From positions 18,457 to 82,456 of the forward strand of contig NZ_JAKZGP010000015.1 in NCBI RefSeq assembly GCF_022549775.1: a DNA stretch of 64,000 bases, in the 5' to 3' direction. This stretch comes from Belliella filtrata (GTDB taxonomy: Bacteria; Bacteroidota; Bacteroidia; Cytophagales; Cyclobacteriaceae). Positions within the stretch are counted from its first letter, which is position 1. Every line of letters begins with the position of its first letter. Below are positions 36,334-47,776 of the stretch, one piece after another. A program made the position numbers and the translations under genes. Below the pieces are notes generated by a model. That model was not told the DNA's origin. It saw nothing but the letters and a program-made list of their open reading frames with translations, and made no database searches.

Positions 36334-36348
36334 AGTCTCCTGTAGTAT
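36334..36348 (-). promoter_or_regulatory. Weak copy of the shared TACAGGA motif upstream of GH28
   Basis: The minus strand reads ATACTACAGGAGACT. The core TACAGGA matches, but the flanks differ from the best sites. Its distance from the GH28 start (about 49-63 bp) equals that of the best sites in the rhamnose region, which raises its credibility. Confidence 0.35.
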
Positions 36349-36472
36349 CATGTAGAGAATCTACAATTCAAGCAACTTTAATTTAACAAAAGTTACATAA
36401 GAACATGTATAATTATTTTTTGTCCTTTATTATCTCAAATCTTATCTAACCTCTCACGTCTATTCTTGCTAC

Positions 36473-38356
36473 TCATCTGTCCTGATACTTGATCGTCTTT
36501 ATTGCTGGTAGTTTTGGCTTTTCCATTCCATGCCCAAAAAAGTAATCTGTATGAGGTGGTTGATTATAAGCTACATTTTGCCATGCGATACTTAAGCGAT
36601 ATTGAGGATTATGCATCAGCGTATAAACCTTGTGTTTAGTTGGTATTGTTGTTGAAAAAATTCTAAGCTCTTTACCATCTTCTGTGCGAGTGATCAACTC
36701 TTCCCTCCAGTCTCCAAAGATATCAGCTGACAAGTTTGGATTAGATTTAGTCCCGTTATTTTTCACGACTTCAAAGTCTGCTCCGGATAGGATTCTTACC
36801 ATATTGCTATTCTCGTAGTCCCATTTGTCAATATTAACACCATCAAGTATCTCTCTGAGCAAATCCCCATCCCACCATATGGCCATGTTGCAAGATGTTG
36901 GCTTGACTTCAGATATCATTTCACCGTTAATATTCCACAAGCCTTCTAATCCATCTCCTGAGGCCCAGCTTTCAAAACCTTCATACCTAGGATCAATATC
37001 TATGGCCAAACCTCTAACTACATCTTTGGAAGGGAATGACCATAAAATCTCGCCTGTCATGGCATCTCTCAAGTTCGCTCCATGAGGATGTCGAGCATTT
37101 TCATGAATGCCAAAGATCTCCATCCCTTTTCTATTAGGATTCATATTGCTCACATGCATCGCATCACCATGACCTAAGCCTGAAGAATATAGGCCTTTGC
37201 CGTCATGATTGATTACCATAGAACCAAACACAACTTCATCTTTTCCATCATTATCCACATCAGCGATGGTGAGACTATGATATCCTTGACCTGCGTACTT
37301 CTTATTCTCTTCATCACCTCCATGACTATCAAAAGTCCAAACTTGAGAAAGCTCACCATCCCTCCAGTTCCATGCGGAGATAACTGTACGTGTATAGTAC
37401 CCTCTACTCAGTATCAAGCTAGGTTTCTCACCATCTAAGTAGGCTATTCCTGCAAGAAATCTATCAATTCTATTTCCGTAACCGTCTCCCCAAATCTCCT
37501 TCATCTCATCGGGACTTGGATCTTGGATATCAGGATGCCTAGCAGGCACATAATCTGTAGTAGCTAGTGCAGCTCCTGAAAGCCCATCAAAAATGGTAAA
37601 AAACTCGGGGCCCTTCAAAATATATCCATCGGAGTTTCTATGGTCAGCATCTGCATCACCGATGATTTCACCTATACCGTCTACAGTTCCATCAGCTGTC
37701 TTACAGGCTATCTCAGCTCTACCATCGCCATCTAAGTCATAGACCATAAACTGGGTGTAGTGTGCTCCTTCTCTGATATTTTTTCCTAAGTTTATTTCCC
37801 ATAAAAATTCTCCATCCAATGTGTATGCCTGTAAGATTGGGTCAGTAGTTATACCTTTTTGTGAGTTATCTTTTCCATTGCCTAACATATGAACAACTAT
37901 CTCATATCTCCCGTCTCCTGTCAGATCCCCTACAGATGCATCATTGGCATGGTACCCTTCAGGAGTTCTCAAAGGAATGGAAAGGTAAGGCTTATCCCAA
38001 GCTCGATACGCCTTTCCTTGTTTCACTTCTTGCCCATCGATGATAGCGGTGACATAGTAACTGTTTTGTAGAAGGAGATCAGCTGAAGTATCGAGGTAGT
38101 TGTTACTATCTTTTATAGGCCTGCTATTGATTCTGACAGGCTGCTTATCCTTTTCGATCCTGTAGAGATTGAATCCAATATCATCAGGCTCTGTTCCTAG
38201 TTGTCTCCAACTGACAAAGATTCCATCTTTTGATTGTATGGCTACTAAGCCTCTGTCTAGATATTCCATTTGTCGGTCCCGAGGATACGCTGTCAATGAA
38301 AAGGAAACTAAGATCAGCAGAAATAAAATGGGCTTGCTTTGCTTTAATAGAAACAT
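36473..38356 (-). CDS. PL11 rhamnogalacturonan lyase
   Basis: This protein has about 627 residues from the ATG at 38356. The marked longer frame starts with TTG and overlaps the upstream stop. A Sec signal peptide (MFLLKQSKPILFLLILVSFSL) precedes the mature start MEYLDRGLVAIQSKDGIFVSWRQLG, which is diagnostic of PL11 (YesW/YesX type). Repeated Asp-rich blades (DLTGDGRYEIVV, DLDGDGRAEIAC, DVDNDGKDEVVFG) form the eight-bladed calcium-binding propeller. The protein ends with YRLSIAWQNVAYNQPPHTDYFFG, the usual C-terminus. PL11 lyases cut the Rha-GalA backbone by beta-elimination. The gene is 14 bp after the PL22-like gene, so they are co-transcribed. Confidence 0.94.
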   Translation of the reverse strand: MFLLKQSKPILFLLILVSFSLTAYPRDRQMEYLDRGLVAIQSKDGIFVSWRQLGTEPDDIGFNLYRIEKDKQPVRINSRPIKDSNNYLDTSADLLLQNSYYVTAIIDGQEVKQGKAYRAWDKPYLSIPLRTPEGYHANDASVGDLTGDGRYEIVVHMLGNGKDNSQKGITTDPILQAYTLDGEFLWEINLGKNIREGAHYTQFMVYDLDGDGRAEIACKTADGTVDGIGEIIGDADADHRNSDGYILKGPEFFTIFDGLSGAALATTDYVPARHPDIQDPSPDEMKEIWGDGYGNRIDRFLAGIAYLDGEKPSLILSRGYYTRTVISAWNWRDGELSQVWTFDSHGGDEENKKYAGQGYHSLTIADVDNDGKDEVVFGSMVINHDGKGLYSSGLGHGDAMHVSNMNPNRKGMEIFGIHENARHPHGANLRDAMTGEILWSFPSKDVVRGLAIDIDPRYEGFESWASGDGLEGLWNINGEMISEVKPTSCNMAIWWDGDLLREILDGVNIDKWDYENSNMVRILSGADFEVVKNNGTKSNPNLSADIFGDWREELITRTEDGKELRIFSTTIPTKHKVYTLMHNPQYRLSIAWQNVAYNQPPHTDYFFGHGMEKPKLPAIKTIKYQDR

Positions 38357-38370
38357 GGTTATTTGATTTA

Positions 38371-39699
38371 TCAATTATTCTTTGGAATAGGTATCACACA
38401 GATGTTCATTGTCCGATCATCTTCTGAAAGCATAGCCGATTGGATTTGGATTTTGGTTCCTTGTGGATTGAAAGTAGGATGAGGATGATCAGCCGCTGTG
38501 ACTTTATGTCCAGTTGATAAAATTTTCATCTCTTTGGTGTGCCTATCGATGAGGTAAATTGTTCTTGAAAAATCATCCCCTACAGCCCACTTACCATCTG
38601 GGGATCCGTGAACATGCCATAAGCCACTTCCACTTTCAGTTTGTCCTTCTATCCTCATCTCACGTGTTCGTAAGTTAACTATAGCCAGACCAGTCGGCTT
38701 TTCTCTTATCCCAGATTTGCCCCAAGATGCTTCTTGACCAGGATTGGTTGATGAAGAACTTGATACATTTTTCACTTCTACATCCATTTCTACATCCCTA
38801 TGCCCCATGATTGCCATGGCAACCTCATCTTGGCTGATGACTGCTTCGTGTGTCACCCATTCATACTCAGACTCTGGATACAAAGGCCTCAATCCAGTAC
38901 CATCAGCCATCACTGTCCATGTCCTTTGAGGTGCTTTGCCTCCTGTCTCCCAACAAAAAACCAACTCTCCTGGAACCCAAGGATTGACTTGTACATGACC
39001 AACTTGAAATGGTACAGAAATCACATGGCTGACCTCCCCAGACTTCAAATCCAAACTGGCTATACCACTTGGACCTGCCCCCATCCCTCTTGGGCCAAAA
39101 CTAGGTGCTACAGTTGCGTCTTTCGGAAGGTGATTTGCAGCTGCTTCTTTGTTCACTTTGAAATAAATGCGAGAATCATCAGCATCGAGAGCCATATCTC
39201 CACCGTTTTGTATCGCTTTGGGAACTATCCCATGGATGGTTTCATAATGATCTTTTTGCTTCAAATCACCCATTTCACTATCAGAAAATAATCGTTGGAG
39301 GTTAACTGATACGACTTCCATATCCTGAGAGGAAAGTTTTCTCATATAATACAAGCGCATCTCTTGCTGGGACAATGTCAACATACCATCATAGCCCCCC
39401 TCTGTCACTTGCACCATATCACCAGATTGCTCATGTACTGCTATAGCTTCCCCTTTGATCCTGTTTGACCTGAATACCAACCATTCTCCATCTGAAGTCC
39501 ACTGAGGGTGCGTAGGGTAGATTTTAGAATCTCCTTCTGGTGTACTTGTCAAAAATATCAAATCAACTCCTGTGATTGGGTCTTGGACAACCTTCCTTTC
39601 AGAAGGAAGCCTTTTCCCAATCTGAGCAAATACTAAGCTTGTGGGAAGTGCAACTCCTAGAATAAAAAGTAGCAATGGTACTTTAAAAATGTTTTTCAT
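38371..39699 (-). CDS. PL22-like oligogalacturonate lyase, exported
   Basis: This protein has about 442 residues. I choose the third in-frame ATG (39699) because it starts a clean signal peptide (MKNIFKVPLLLFILGVALPTSLVFAQ). A seven-bladed propeller with PD40-like repeats shows the PL22 histidines in WVTHEAV, WHVHGSPDG and DHPHPTFNPQGTK, which coordinate the catalytic metal in the family. PL22 lyases act on short oligogalacturonides. Most characterised ones are cytoplasmic, while this one carries an export signal. An RG-I or mixed substrate is therefore possible. It is followed by PL11 after 14 bp and preceded by DUF4861. Confidence 0.78.
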   Translation of the reverse strand: MKNIFKVPLLLFILGVALPTSLVFAQIGKRLPSERKVVQDPITGVDLIFLTSTPEGDSKIYPTHPQWTSDGEWLVFRSNRIKGEAIAVHEQSGDMVQVTEGGYDGMLTLSQQEMRLYYMRKLSSQDMEVVSVNLQRLFSDSEMGDLKQKDHYETIHGIVPKAIQNGGDMALDADDSRIYFKVNKEAAANHLPKDATVAPSFGPRGMGAGPSGIASLDLKSGEVSHVISVPFQVGHVQVNPWVPGELVFCWETGGKAPQRTWTVMADGTGLRPLYPESEYEWVTHEAVISQDEVAMAIMGHRDVEMDVEVKNVSSSSSTNPGQEASWGKSGIREKPTGLAIVNLRTREMRIEGQTESGSGLWHVHGSPDGKWAVGDDFSRTIYLIDRHTKEMKILSTGHKVTAADHPHPTFNPQGTKIQIQSAMLSEDDRTMNICVIPIPKNN

Positions 39700-39779
39700 A
39701 ACCAGCATTTTGTGCATGTTTATAATTTAAAATTCGTCTATGCAATGATTGTATTTCAGTTGGATGGTGAGCTAGCATT

Positions 39780-41063
39780 CTATTGGATAGAAACCGAAAC
39801 TTCCGCTTCCAAATGGGCTACCAAATCTCTTAGGTACCGTTCAAAACCTGCTGCTTCCATGAACCTATCTTCACTTAGTTCCCATGCACCTACTGCATAG
39901 TATTCAATAGTTTTTTCACTTTCAGATTTCATCTTTGCCAGATAGGAATCTGTCAACTTACCTGACTTGGGAGCTTCTATCATTTCCATGTATTGTCCTT
40001 TTGGAAGGATCAATGCCATACCTATGATCCATTCCTTATCATACCCTTGCGCATCATGTGTCATCAATATCACCCAATCATCAAAATCTGTAATTTCTTT
40101 GATTCCTTTATCATTGTGTATATTCACCAGACCGACAGCTAAGTGCTCATCGCCGTGTAAGCCCTCAAACATCACTTCGTTTTTATAAGCATACATACCT
40201 GGAACAATACTTACCCTCTCTACTATCCTTGGATACTTTCTATCAAATGCATCCCAATCCCTATACTCAAATTCCATAATAGACCTTATAGGACCCTCTG
40301 CCATAATCTTAAAAGATGATTGATAGATATTGCTCATTTCCTCATCGACCAACACTCCTAGCCTAGCGGGTTGATCATCTTTTAACAGTGTGATACCACC
40401 AAGACCCACAGAGTTTCCTACTGCAAGAATATCCCTACCCCAGTCTTCCATGACGTGATAATTGTCTTCAACTTCACCCTTATCATTCACACCAACATCT
40501 TTGGGGCTCATTTTGGAAGTTTTTTTCCCAAAAAGATCCTTGGAGTTTCTGCCATCAAAGTAATGCCTAAAGCCTACCTTATCATTTTCCCAAGAAGGGC
40601 CATCCGTTTGATATGGCTGATAACCCATACTCTTGGGTAATTCATGAGAAAAAAACAAATCTTCTTGTCTAGGTGTAACAGGCTGATCGATATCATCTCT
40701 TTTCCCAAACCTGACAGCTGTCCTCTGTTCAAATTTAGGCTGACTATCCACCCATGTGATATCCAGTGATTTTTCTTCATCAGCCTTGAGATCTACCAAC
40801 ATAAAAAGTTGATCAGGTATACCATCTCCATTGACATCGTCGATTTGATAAGCGACTGAATTCCCTTCAGCATCAGCTATATGTAGGAATTTATTAGCTT
40901 CTGATTTCAAGTCTTTGAAATCAATTATTACACCTTTATCCTTAAGATCAATGGAACTTTGGTTTTTTAATAAGATTTGAGGAGAGGATTCTTCTACAGC
41001 AGGATTGCATGCGAACAGAACAAATACTAAAGCTGAAAGTCTGATGGAATTGGTTTTTAACAT
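39780..41063 (-). CDS. DUF4861 family lipoprotein
   Basis: This protein has 427 residues, with its lipoprotein signal ending in LVFVLFAC. The conserved parts include NKFLHIADAEGNSVAYQIDDVNGDGIPDQLFMLVDL in the N-terminal third, GVRFGKRDD-like and GPSWENDKVGFRHYFDGRN in the middle, and YYAVGAWELSE near the end, which is the DUF4861 layout. The family is frequent in pectin and alginate loci of Bacteroidota, and I do not know an assigned activity. Its position in front of PL22/PL11 suggests work on an unsaturated or acidic oligosaccharide. The gap downstream is 80 bp to the chosen PL22 start. Confidence 0.72.
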   Translation of the reverse strand: MLKTNSIRLSALVFVLFACNPAVEESSPQILLKNQSSIDLKDKGVIIDFKDLKSEANKFLHIADAEGNSVAYQIDDVNGDGIPDQLFMLVDLKADEEKSLDITWVDSQPKFEQRTAVRFGKRDDIDQPVTPRQEDLFFSHELPKSMGYQPYQTDGPSWENDKVGFRHYFDGRNSKDLFGKKTSKMSPKDVGVNDKGEVEDNYHVMEDWGRDILAVGNSVGLGGITLLKDDQPARLGVLVDEEMSNIYQSSFKIMAEGPIRSIMEFEYRDWDAFDRKYPRIVERVSIVPGMYAYKNEVMFEGLHGDEHLAVGLVNIHNDKGIKEITDFDDWVILMTHDAQGYDKEWIIGMALILPKGQYMEMIEAPKSGKLTDSYLAKMKSESEKTIEYYAVGAWELSEDRFMEAAGFERYLRDLVAHLEAEVSVSIQ

Positions 41064-41442
41064 AATTAGGTTGAAGTTGGGTTAATCAGATAAATTTGGT
41101 TGTTAAATTATGAAATTCATATAATCATCAATAAATCAACCAGCGCTAGAAAGCAAGTAAAATACTATCTAACTAAACTGATCACGAATAATGATTAGAC
41201 ACAATGTTTTCAAAATCAATCATTTAAATAAACAGTCTCCCTAGCAAGTATTCGAAACACTTTGTTGTTAAGACATTATTTGCACGATTTAGATTAACAA
41301 TATACCTCATATCATCCAGACAACATCCCTGTAGTGTCTTGCATCATAAAATAACTTTATCTACTAAAGATCTAAAAAAAACCATACCTTATTGCGGTAT
41401 GGTTTTCCAAACTAATTAACCCTATATATTAAAACGCGTATT
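41064..41442. other. Intergenic between GH105 and DUF4861
   Basis: No gene is seen. The region holds the GH105 terminator (separate entry). On the minus strand, ACACTACAGGGATG (complement of about 41325-41338) is a divergent relative of the shared CAGGA motif, about 260 bp from the DUF4861 start. Confidence 0.4.
41374..41406 (-). terminator. Terminator of the GH105 gene
   Basis: Read on the minus strand, AAAACCATACC and GGTATGGTTTT form an 11-bp stem around a 7-base loop, followed by a run of T. It is about 37 bp past the GH105 stop. Confidence 0.8.
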
Positions 41443-42708
41443 TTAATTTTTCCTTAAAAACTCCTTTAGCTTGATAACTTCTAAGCCCGCATCAATCACT
41501 GAACCGACACCATGCTTCTCATTGGGGCTGGCTGATCTTGTGTAGTAAAAAACCAAATCATCACTGATCCCTGTCCCTACACAAATTGCTCTTACTTGTC
41601 CATCTTCCTCAATCATATGCTTGCGTAGCCCTTCCCATCCTCTCAAAGCCACTGATGCAAAACGCTTATCAATCCAACCTTCTGTAATGGCTTTGGCAAA
41701 CCCTTGGACAAACATGGCTGATGCAGAGGTCTCTTGGTAAGAATCATTTTTATCCAATAATTGCCTCCACAATCCATCCTGATCCTGATACCTTGATAGG
41801 CCTATCAATTGCTTCTCTAAGTTTTTTCTTACCTTTTCTTTCCCAGGATAGCCCTCTGGCAATCGCTCAAGCAAATGCAGTTGAGACAACACCAACCATC
41901 CATTACTTCTCCCCCAGTGTGCTACACCATTTTGTTCTGTATCTGTGTAATAGCAATGGAAATACAAACCATTATGAGGGTTCCAAAGGTATTTGTCAAA
42001 GCTCAATACTTGATTGATCGCATCATCAAAGTATTTGTTTTCTCCTGTATAAACAGCTGACCTTGACAAAAATGGAACACTCATGTACAAATCATCCGCC
42101 CACAAAGTCATTTTTTGAGGAAAAGTCCTCACCAATGTTTTATCATACAACCTATCTTGACCATAAGTAAGTCTTTCTAACCCATTTTTGATGTATGTTT
42201 CATACCGAGGATCATTGTCACGTTCCATAACCTCCAGCATACTTGCTGATATTGCTCCAAAATCATCCAGCTCTAACATAGTCCATAGCTGACCCAATGG
42301 ATATCTATGGTGTGGTCTATCGTTTTTAAAGCGCTTTTGAAAGAACTCATAATTGTCAAACCCATGGGCAATATGGTTCTTAGCGTAAGCATAATATTTC
42401 TCATCACCTGTCTGTGCCGCAAGATGAATCATCGCCAAATTAATAACTCCATTGGTGTAGTGCCATTCTCCATACTTGGACGCAAATGAAAGTTCTTTAT
42501 CCTCTGAAATATTCTCAAATGAAGTAATTGACTTCCCATCAGCATCAACAAAACCTAACTTAGTCTTAGAAAGAATATAATCTGCTACTTTTCTAACTAC
42601 TTCCAAATCTGTTTCCTTGTCTTCCTGATGTGCTTGAAGGAAATTGGTTTGTAAAATAATTAGTAATAATCCAAATATGGACTTTATTCTAAAGTTGATG
42701 TGCTTCAT
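41443..42708 (-). CDS. GH105 unsaturated rhamnogalacturonyl hydrolase
   Basis: This 421-residue enzyme with an (alpha/alpha)6 barrel has a Sec signal peptide ending in LQAHQ. The pattern GEWHYTNGVINLAM, then the catalytic Asp in LWADDLYMSVPFLSRSA, HCYYTDTEQNGVAHWGRSNGWLVLS and YQETSASAMFVQGF is the YteR/YesR signature. GH105 removes the 4,5-unsaturated galacturonate that lyases such as PL11 and PL26 leave at the non-reducing end. It is a single gene between its own terminator and a region with the shared motif, here AAGTACAGGATAGG about 100 bp upstream. Confidence 0.92.
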   Translation of the reverse strand: MKHINFRIKSIFGLLLIILQTNFLQAHQEDKETDLEVVRKVADYILSKTKLGFVDADGKSITSFENISEDKELSFASKYGEWHYTNGVINLAMIHLAAQTGDEKYYAYAKNHIAHGFDNYEFFQKRFKNDRPHHRYPLGQLWTMLELDDFGAISASMLEVMERDNDPRYETYIKNGLERLTYGQDRLYDKTLVRTFPQKMTLWADDLYMSVPFLSRSAVYTGENKYFDDAINQVLSFDKYLWNPHNGLYFHCYYTDTEQNGVAHWGRSNGWLVLSQLHLLERLPEGYPGKEKVRKNLEKQLIGLSRYQDQDGLWRQLLDKNDSYQETSASAMFVQGFAKAITEGWIDKRFASVALRGWEGLRKHMIEEDGQVRAICVGTGISDDLVFYYTRSASPNEKHGVGSVIDAGLEVIKLKEFLRKN

Positions 42709-42807
42709 TAGGGTGTGGTTATTGGTTTATGCATTGCGCTTGTTGAAGTATTTCAATAAGCTAGATGATTTTTAATATTATCGAAATTAGTGTCTTAACT
42801 GAAATTT

Positions 42808-42821
42808 CCTATCCTGTACTT
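42808..42821 (-). promoter_or_regulatory. Shared motif AAGTACAGGATAGG upstream of GH105
   Basis: The minus strand reads AAGTACAGGATAGG. It matches the sites at 44508 (AAGTACAGGATACTT) and 51932 (AAGTACAGGACAGTT) over 10-11 consecutive bases. It lies about 100-113 bp before the GH105 start. Confidence 0.6.
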
Positions 42822-42988
42822 ACCCGAAGGGAAACTTTTCAATTATAAATCATGGCTTCCTTATAAAATTTATCTACCTACAACCCACTTTCTTAAATGA
42901 TATAAAAAATAGCTTTTAAGCTGCATGAGCAAACTTACTATTATGATGACTAAATACATTTACATATCAAGACTAGCTGAATTAACTA

Positions 42989-43220
42989 GGGTCTGCTGAA
43001 AAATTCAGTCTTGTGTTGGATACGAGTTGGCGAAATGTAGCTGTATAAATATACTGTGGACTGAAGCCAATGAAGTAGCTTGTGTGAAGCTGGCTACCAA
43101 AAACGAGTCAATTTACTTTAAGGCTTTTGCACTCATTTGCTAAAAAACGCTGCACAAGATCATTGACCATGCAAACTAACCCATACATTACCAAGTGGTT
43201 TCGTGTTTTTAAACAGGCCC
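42989..43220. mobile_element. 232-bp MITE-like element with 6-bp target duplication
   Basis: The left end GGGTCTGCTGAAAAA and the reverse complement of the right end, GGGCCTGTTTAAAAA, agree at 12 of 15 positions. The element is bracketed by TAACTA at 42983-42988 and again at 43221-43226. No transposase frame fits inside, so it must be a nonautonomous derivative of a DDE-type IS or an internally deleted copy. The donor IS is not in the window. The ends resemble those of IS5/IS1182-like elements, which is a guess. Confidence 0.6.
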
Positions 43221-43246
43221 TAACTAGACAAGCAACCCACCATGTA

Positions 43247-43258
43247 CTATCCTGCTAG
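43247..43258 (-). promoter_or_regulatory. Partial motif copy (AGCAGGATAGTA) upstream of GH43
   Basis: The minus strand reads AGCAGGATAGTA, which shares CAGGATAGTA with the rhaD-upstream site. It points away from the GH43 start 77 bp downstream, so functional assignment is weak. Confidence 0.3.
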
Positions 43259-43334
43259 AAAAGCTTCCCTTCCAGTAGTTACTTGCCCATTCCAAAATAT
43301 TAACCTATTCTTATAATCTCAAACTAACCTCGAA

Positions 43335-44300
43335 ATGAAGCAACAAACATTACTTTGCATTTGCATTTGCACATTGATTATATTGACCAGCACCTATTGT
43401 AAAGCTAAAGAACCTGAAGTCTATATGTTTTCTTACTTCATGGGCAATGGCGAAGATGGATTGCACTTGGCATATAGTCTGGATGGTTTGACATGGGAAG
43501 CATTGAATGATGGTAGATCAGTGCTCAGTCCTACAGCAGGAGAAGACAAACTCATGAGAGACCCATGTATCATAAAAGGTGGAGATGGAAACTATCACAT
43601 GGTATGGACAGTCAGTTGGACGGAAAAAAGTCTCGGCTATGCCACATCTCAAGACTTGGTCAATTGGAACGAGCAGCGAACTATCCCAGTAATGGCACAT
43701 GAAGAAGGTGCTAGGAATACCTGGGCACCTGAGATTTTCTATGATGTAGAGGATGATATCTATATGATCTTTTGGTCCACAACAATAGATGGAATGTACC
43801 CAGAAACCCAATCCAATGAAGAAAGTGGCTACAATCATCGTAAATATTACACCACAACTAAGGATTTTCAAAACTTCAGCCCTACTTCCTTACTTTATGA
43901 ACCAGGCTTCAATGTGATCGATGGCACCATCATCAAAGAAGATAATGAATACATTATGTTTATCAAAGATGAAACTAGAGAACCTGCACAAAAAAACATC
44001 CGAATTACTAGAAGCAATAAGCTAAACTCAGGATATGGAAAAGCATCTGAACCGATCACTGGAGAATATTGGGCGGAAGGACCTACTGTAGCCAAAGTAA
44101 ACGGTCAATGGATAGTTTATTTTGATAAGTACATAGAGAAAAGTATGGGAGCTGTTGCTTCTTCAGATTTAGAAAATTGGAAAGATATTTCGGAGCAAAT
44201 CAGCTTCCCAAAGGGCACTCGACATGGCTCAGTTTTCAAAATCTCAAGTACTGAATTGCAAAAATTGATGGAGAAATTTGAAAGAAAAACTGGCGAATAG
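43335..44300 (+). CDS. GH43-type glycosidase, exported
   Basis: This 321-residue five-bladed propeller enzyme has a signal peptide ending near STYCKA. VYMFSYFMGNGEDGLHLAYSLDGLTWEALN, MRDPCIIKGGDGNYHMVWTVSW and EGPTVAKVNGQWIVYFDKY give the repeating blade pattern. The Asp in RDP and Glu in EGP match the GH43 pKa-modulating and acid residues. The N-terminal catalytic Asp is not in the usual ADP-type motif, so the exact subfamily is open. GH43 members in pectin loci remove arabinofuranose or galactose from RG-I side chains. It is the first plus-strand gene after the GH105 divergence and is followed by GH2 after 272 bp. Confidence 0.72.
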   Translation: MKQQTLLCICICTLIILTSTYCKAKEPEVYMFSYFMGNGEDGLHLAYSLDGLTWEALNDGRSVLSPTAGEDKLMRDPCIIKGGDGNYHMVWTVSWTEKSLGYATSQDLVNWNEQRTIPVMAHEEGARNTWAPEIFYDVEDDIYMIFWSTTIDGMYPETQSNEESGYNHRKYYTTTKDFQNFSPTSLLYEPGFNVIDGTIIKEDNEYIMFIKDETREPAQKNIRITRSNKLNSGYGKASEPITGEYWAEGPTVAKVNGQWIVYFDKYIEKSMGAVASSDLENWKDISEQISFPKGTRHGSVFKISSTELQKLMEKFERKTGE

Positions 44301-44507
44301 AACCTAGAGAAAAGATAAGAAAAGGTTAAAAATTCTTTATCAATGATACTATTTAAATAAGTACCAAAAACAAAGATGCTGAACTTTTCAACTTTTGAAA
44401 CTTTCTAAGTTCCTCAACATTCCTATCTATTTTGTTTAATAATATTCTTCAAAAATCCAGCCTTCCACTAAAGCTAAAAAGTTACTAGGCATTTGGACAA
44501 ACTCAGA

Positions 44508-44522
44508 AAGTACAGGATACTT
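44508..44522 (+). promoter_or_regulatory. Shared motif AAGTACAGGATACTT upstream of GH2-rhaM-GH106
   Basis: This is an exact match over AAGTACAGGA with the site at 51932. It ends 50 bp before the GH2 start codon. The same spacing (about 50-66 bp) is seen at the permease and rhaD genes. Confidence 0.6.
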
Positions 44523-44548
44523 GTTATGTTAAAATGCTTTTTATTTAG

Positions 44549-47729
<3,181 letters not shown>

Positions 47730-47776
47730 TTAGCCATGCAGCTCTCCAAGTGTATCAAAACCCAAGTCGACTAACA

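Larger units (their letters stand above)
42709..43334. other. 626-bp intergenic region with MITE-like insert
   Basis: There is no gene. Contents are a shared regulatory motif on the minus strand near 42808-42821, a 232-bp MITE-like element at 42989-43220 and a second motif copy on the minus strand at 43247-43258. The rest is AT-rich. The insertion lies between divergent GH105 and GH43 genes, so it has lengthened their control region. Confidence 0.6.

Noticed and set aside
41325..41338. ACTACAGGGATG on the minus strand as another regulatory site
   Set aside because: It departs from the core (CAGGG instead of CAGGA) and lies about 260 bp from the nearest start. I mention it only as a distant relative.
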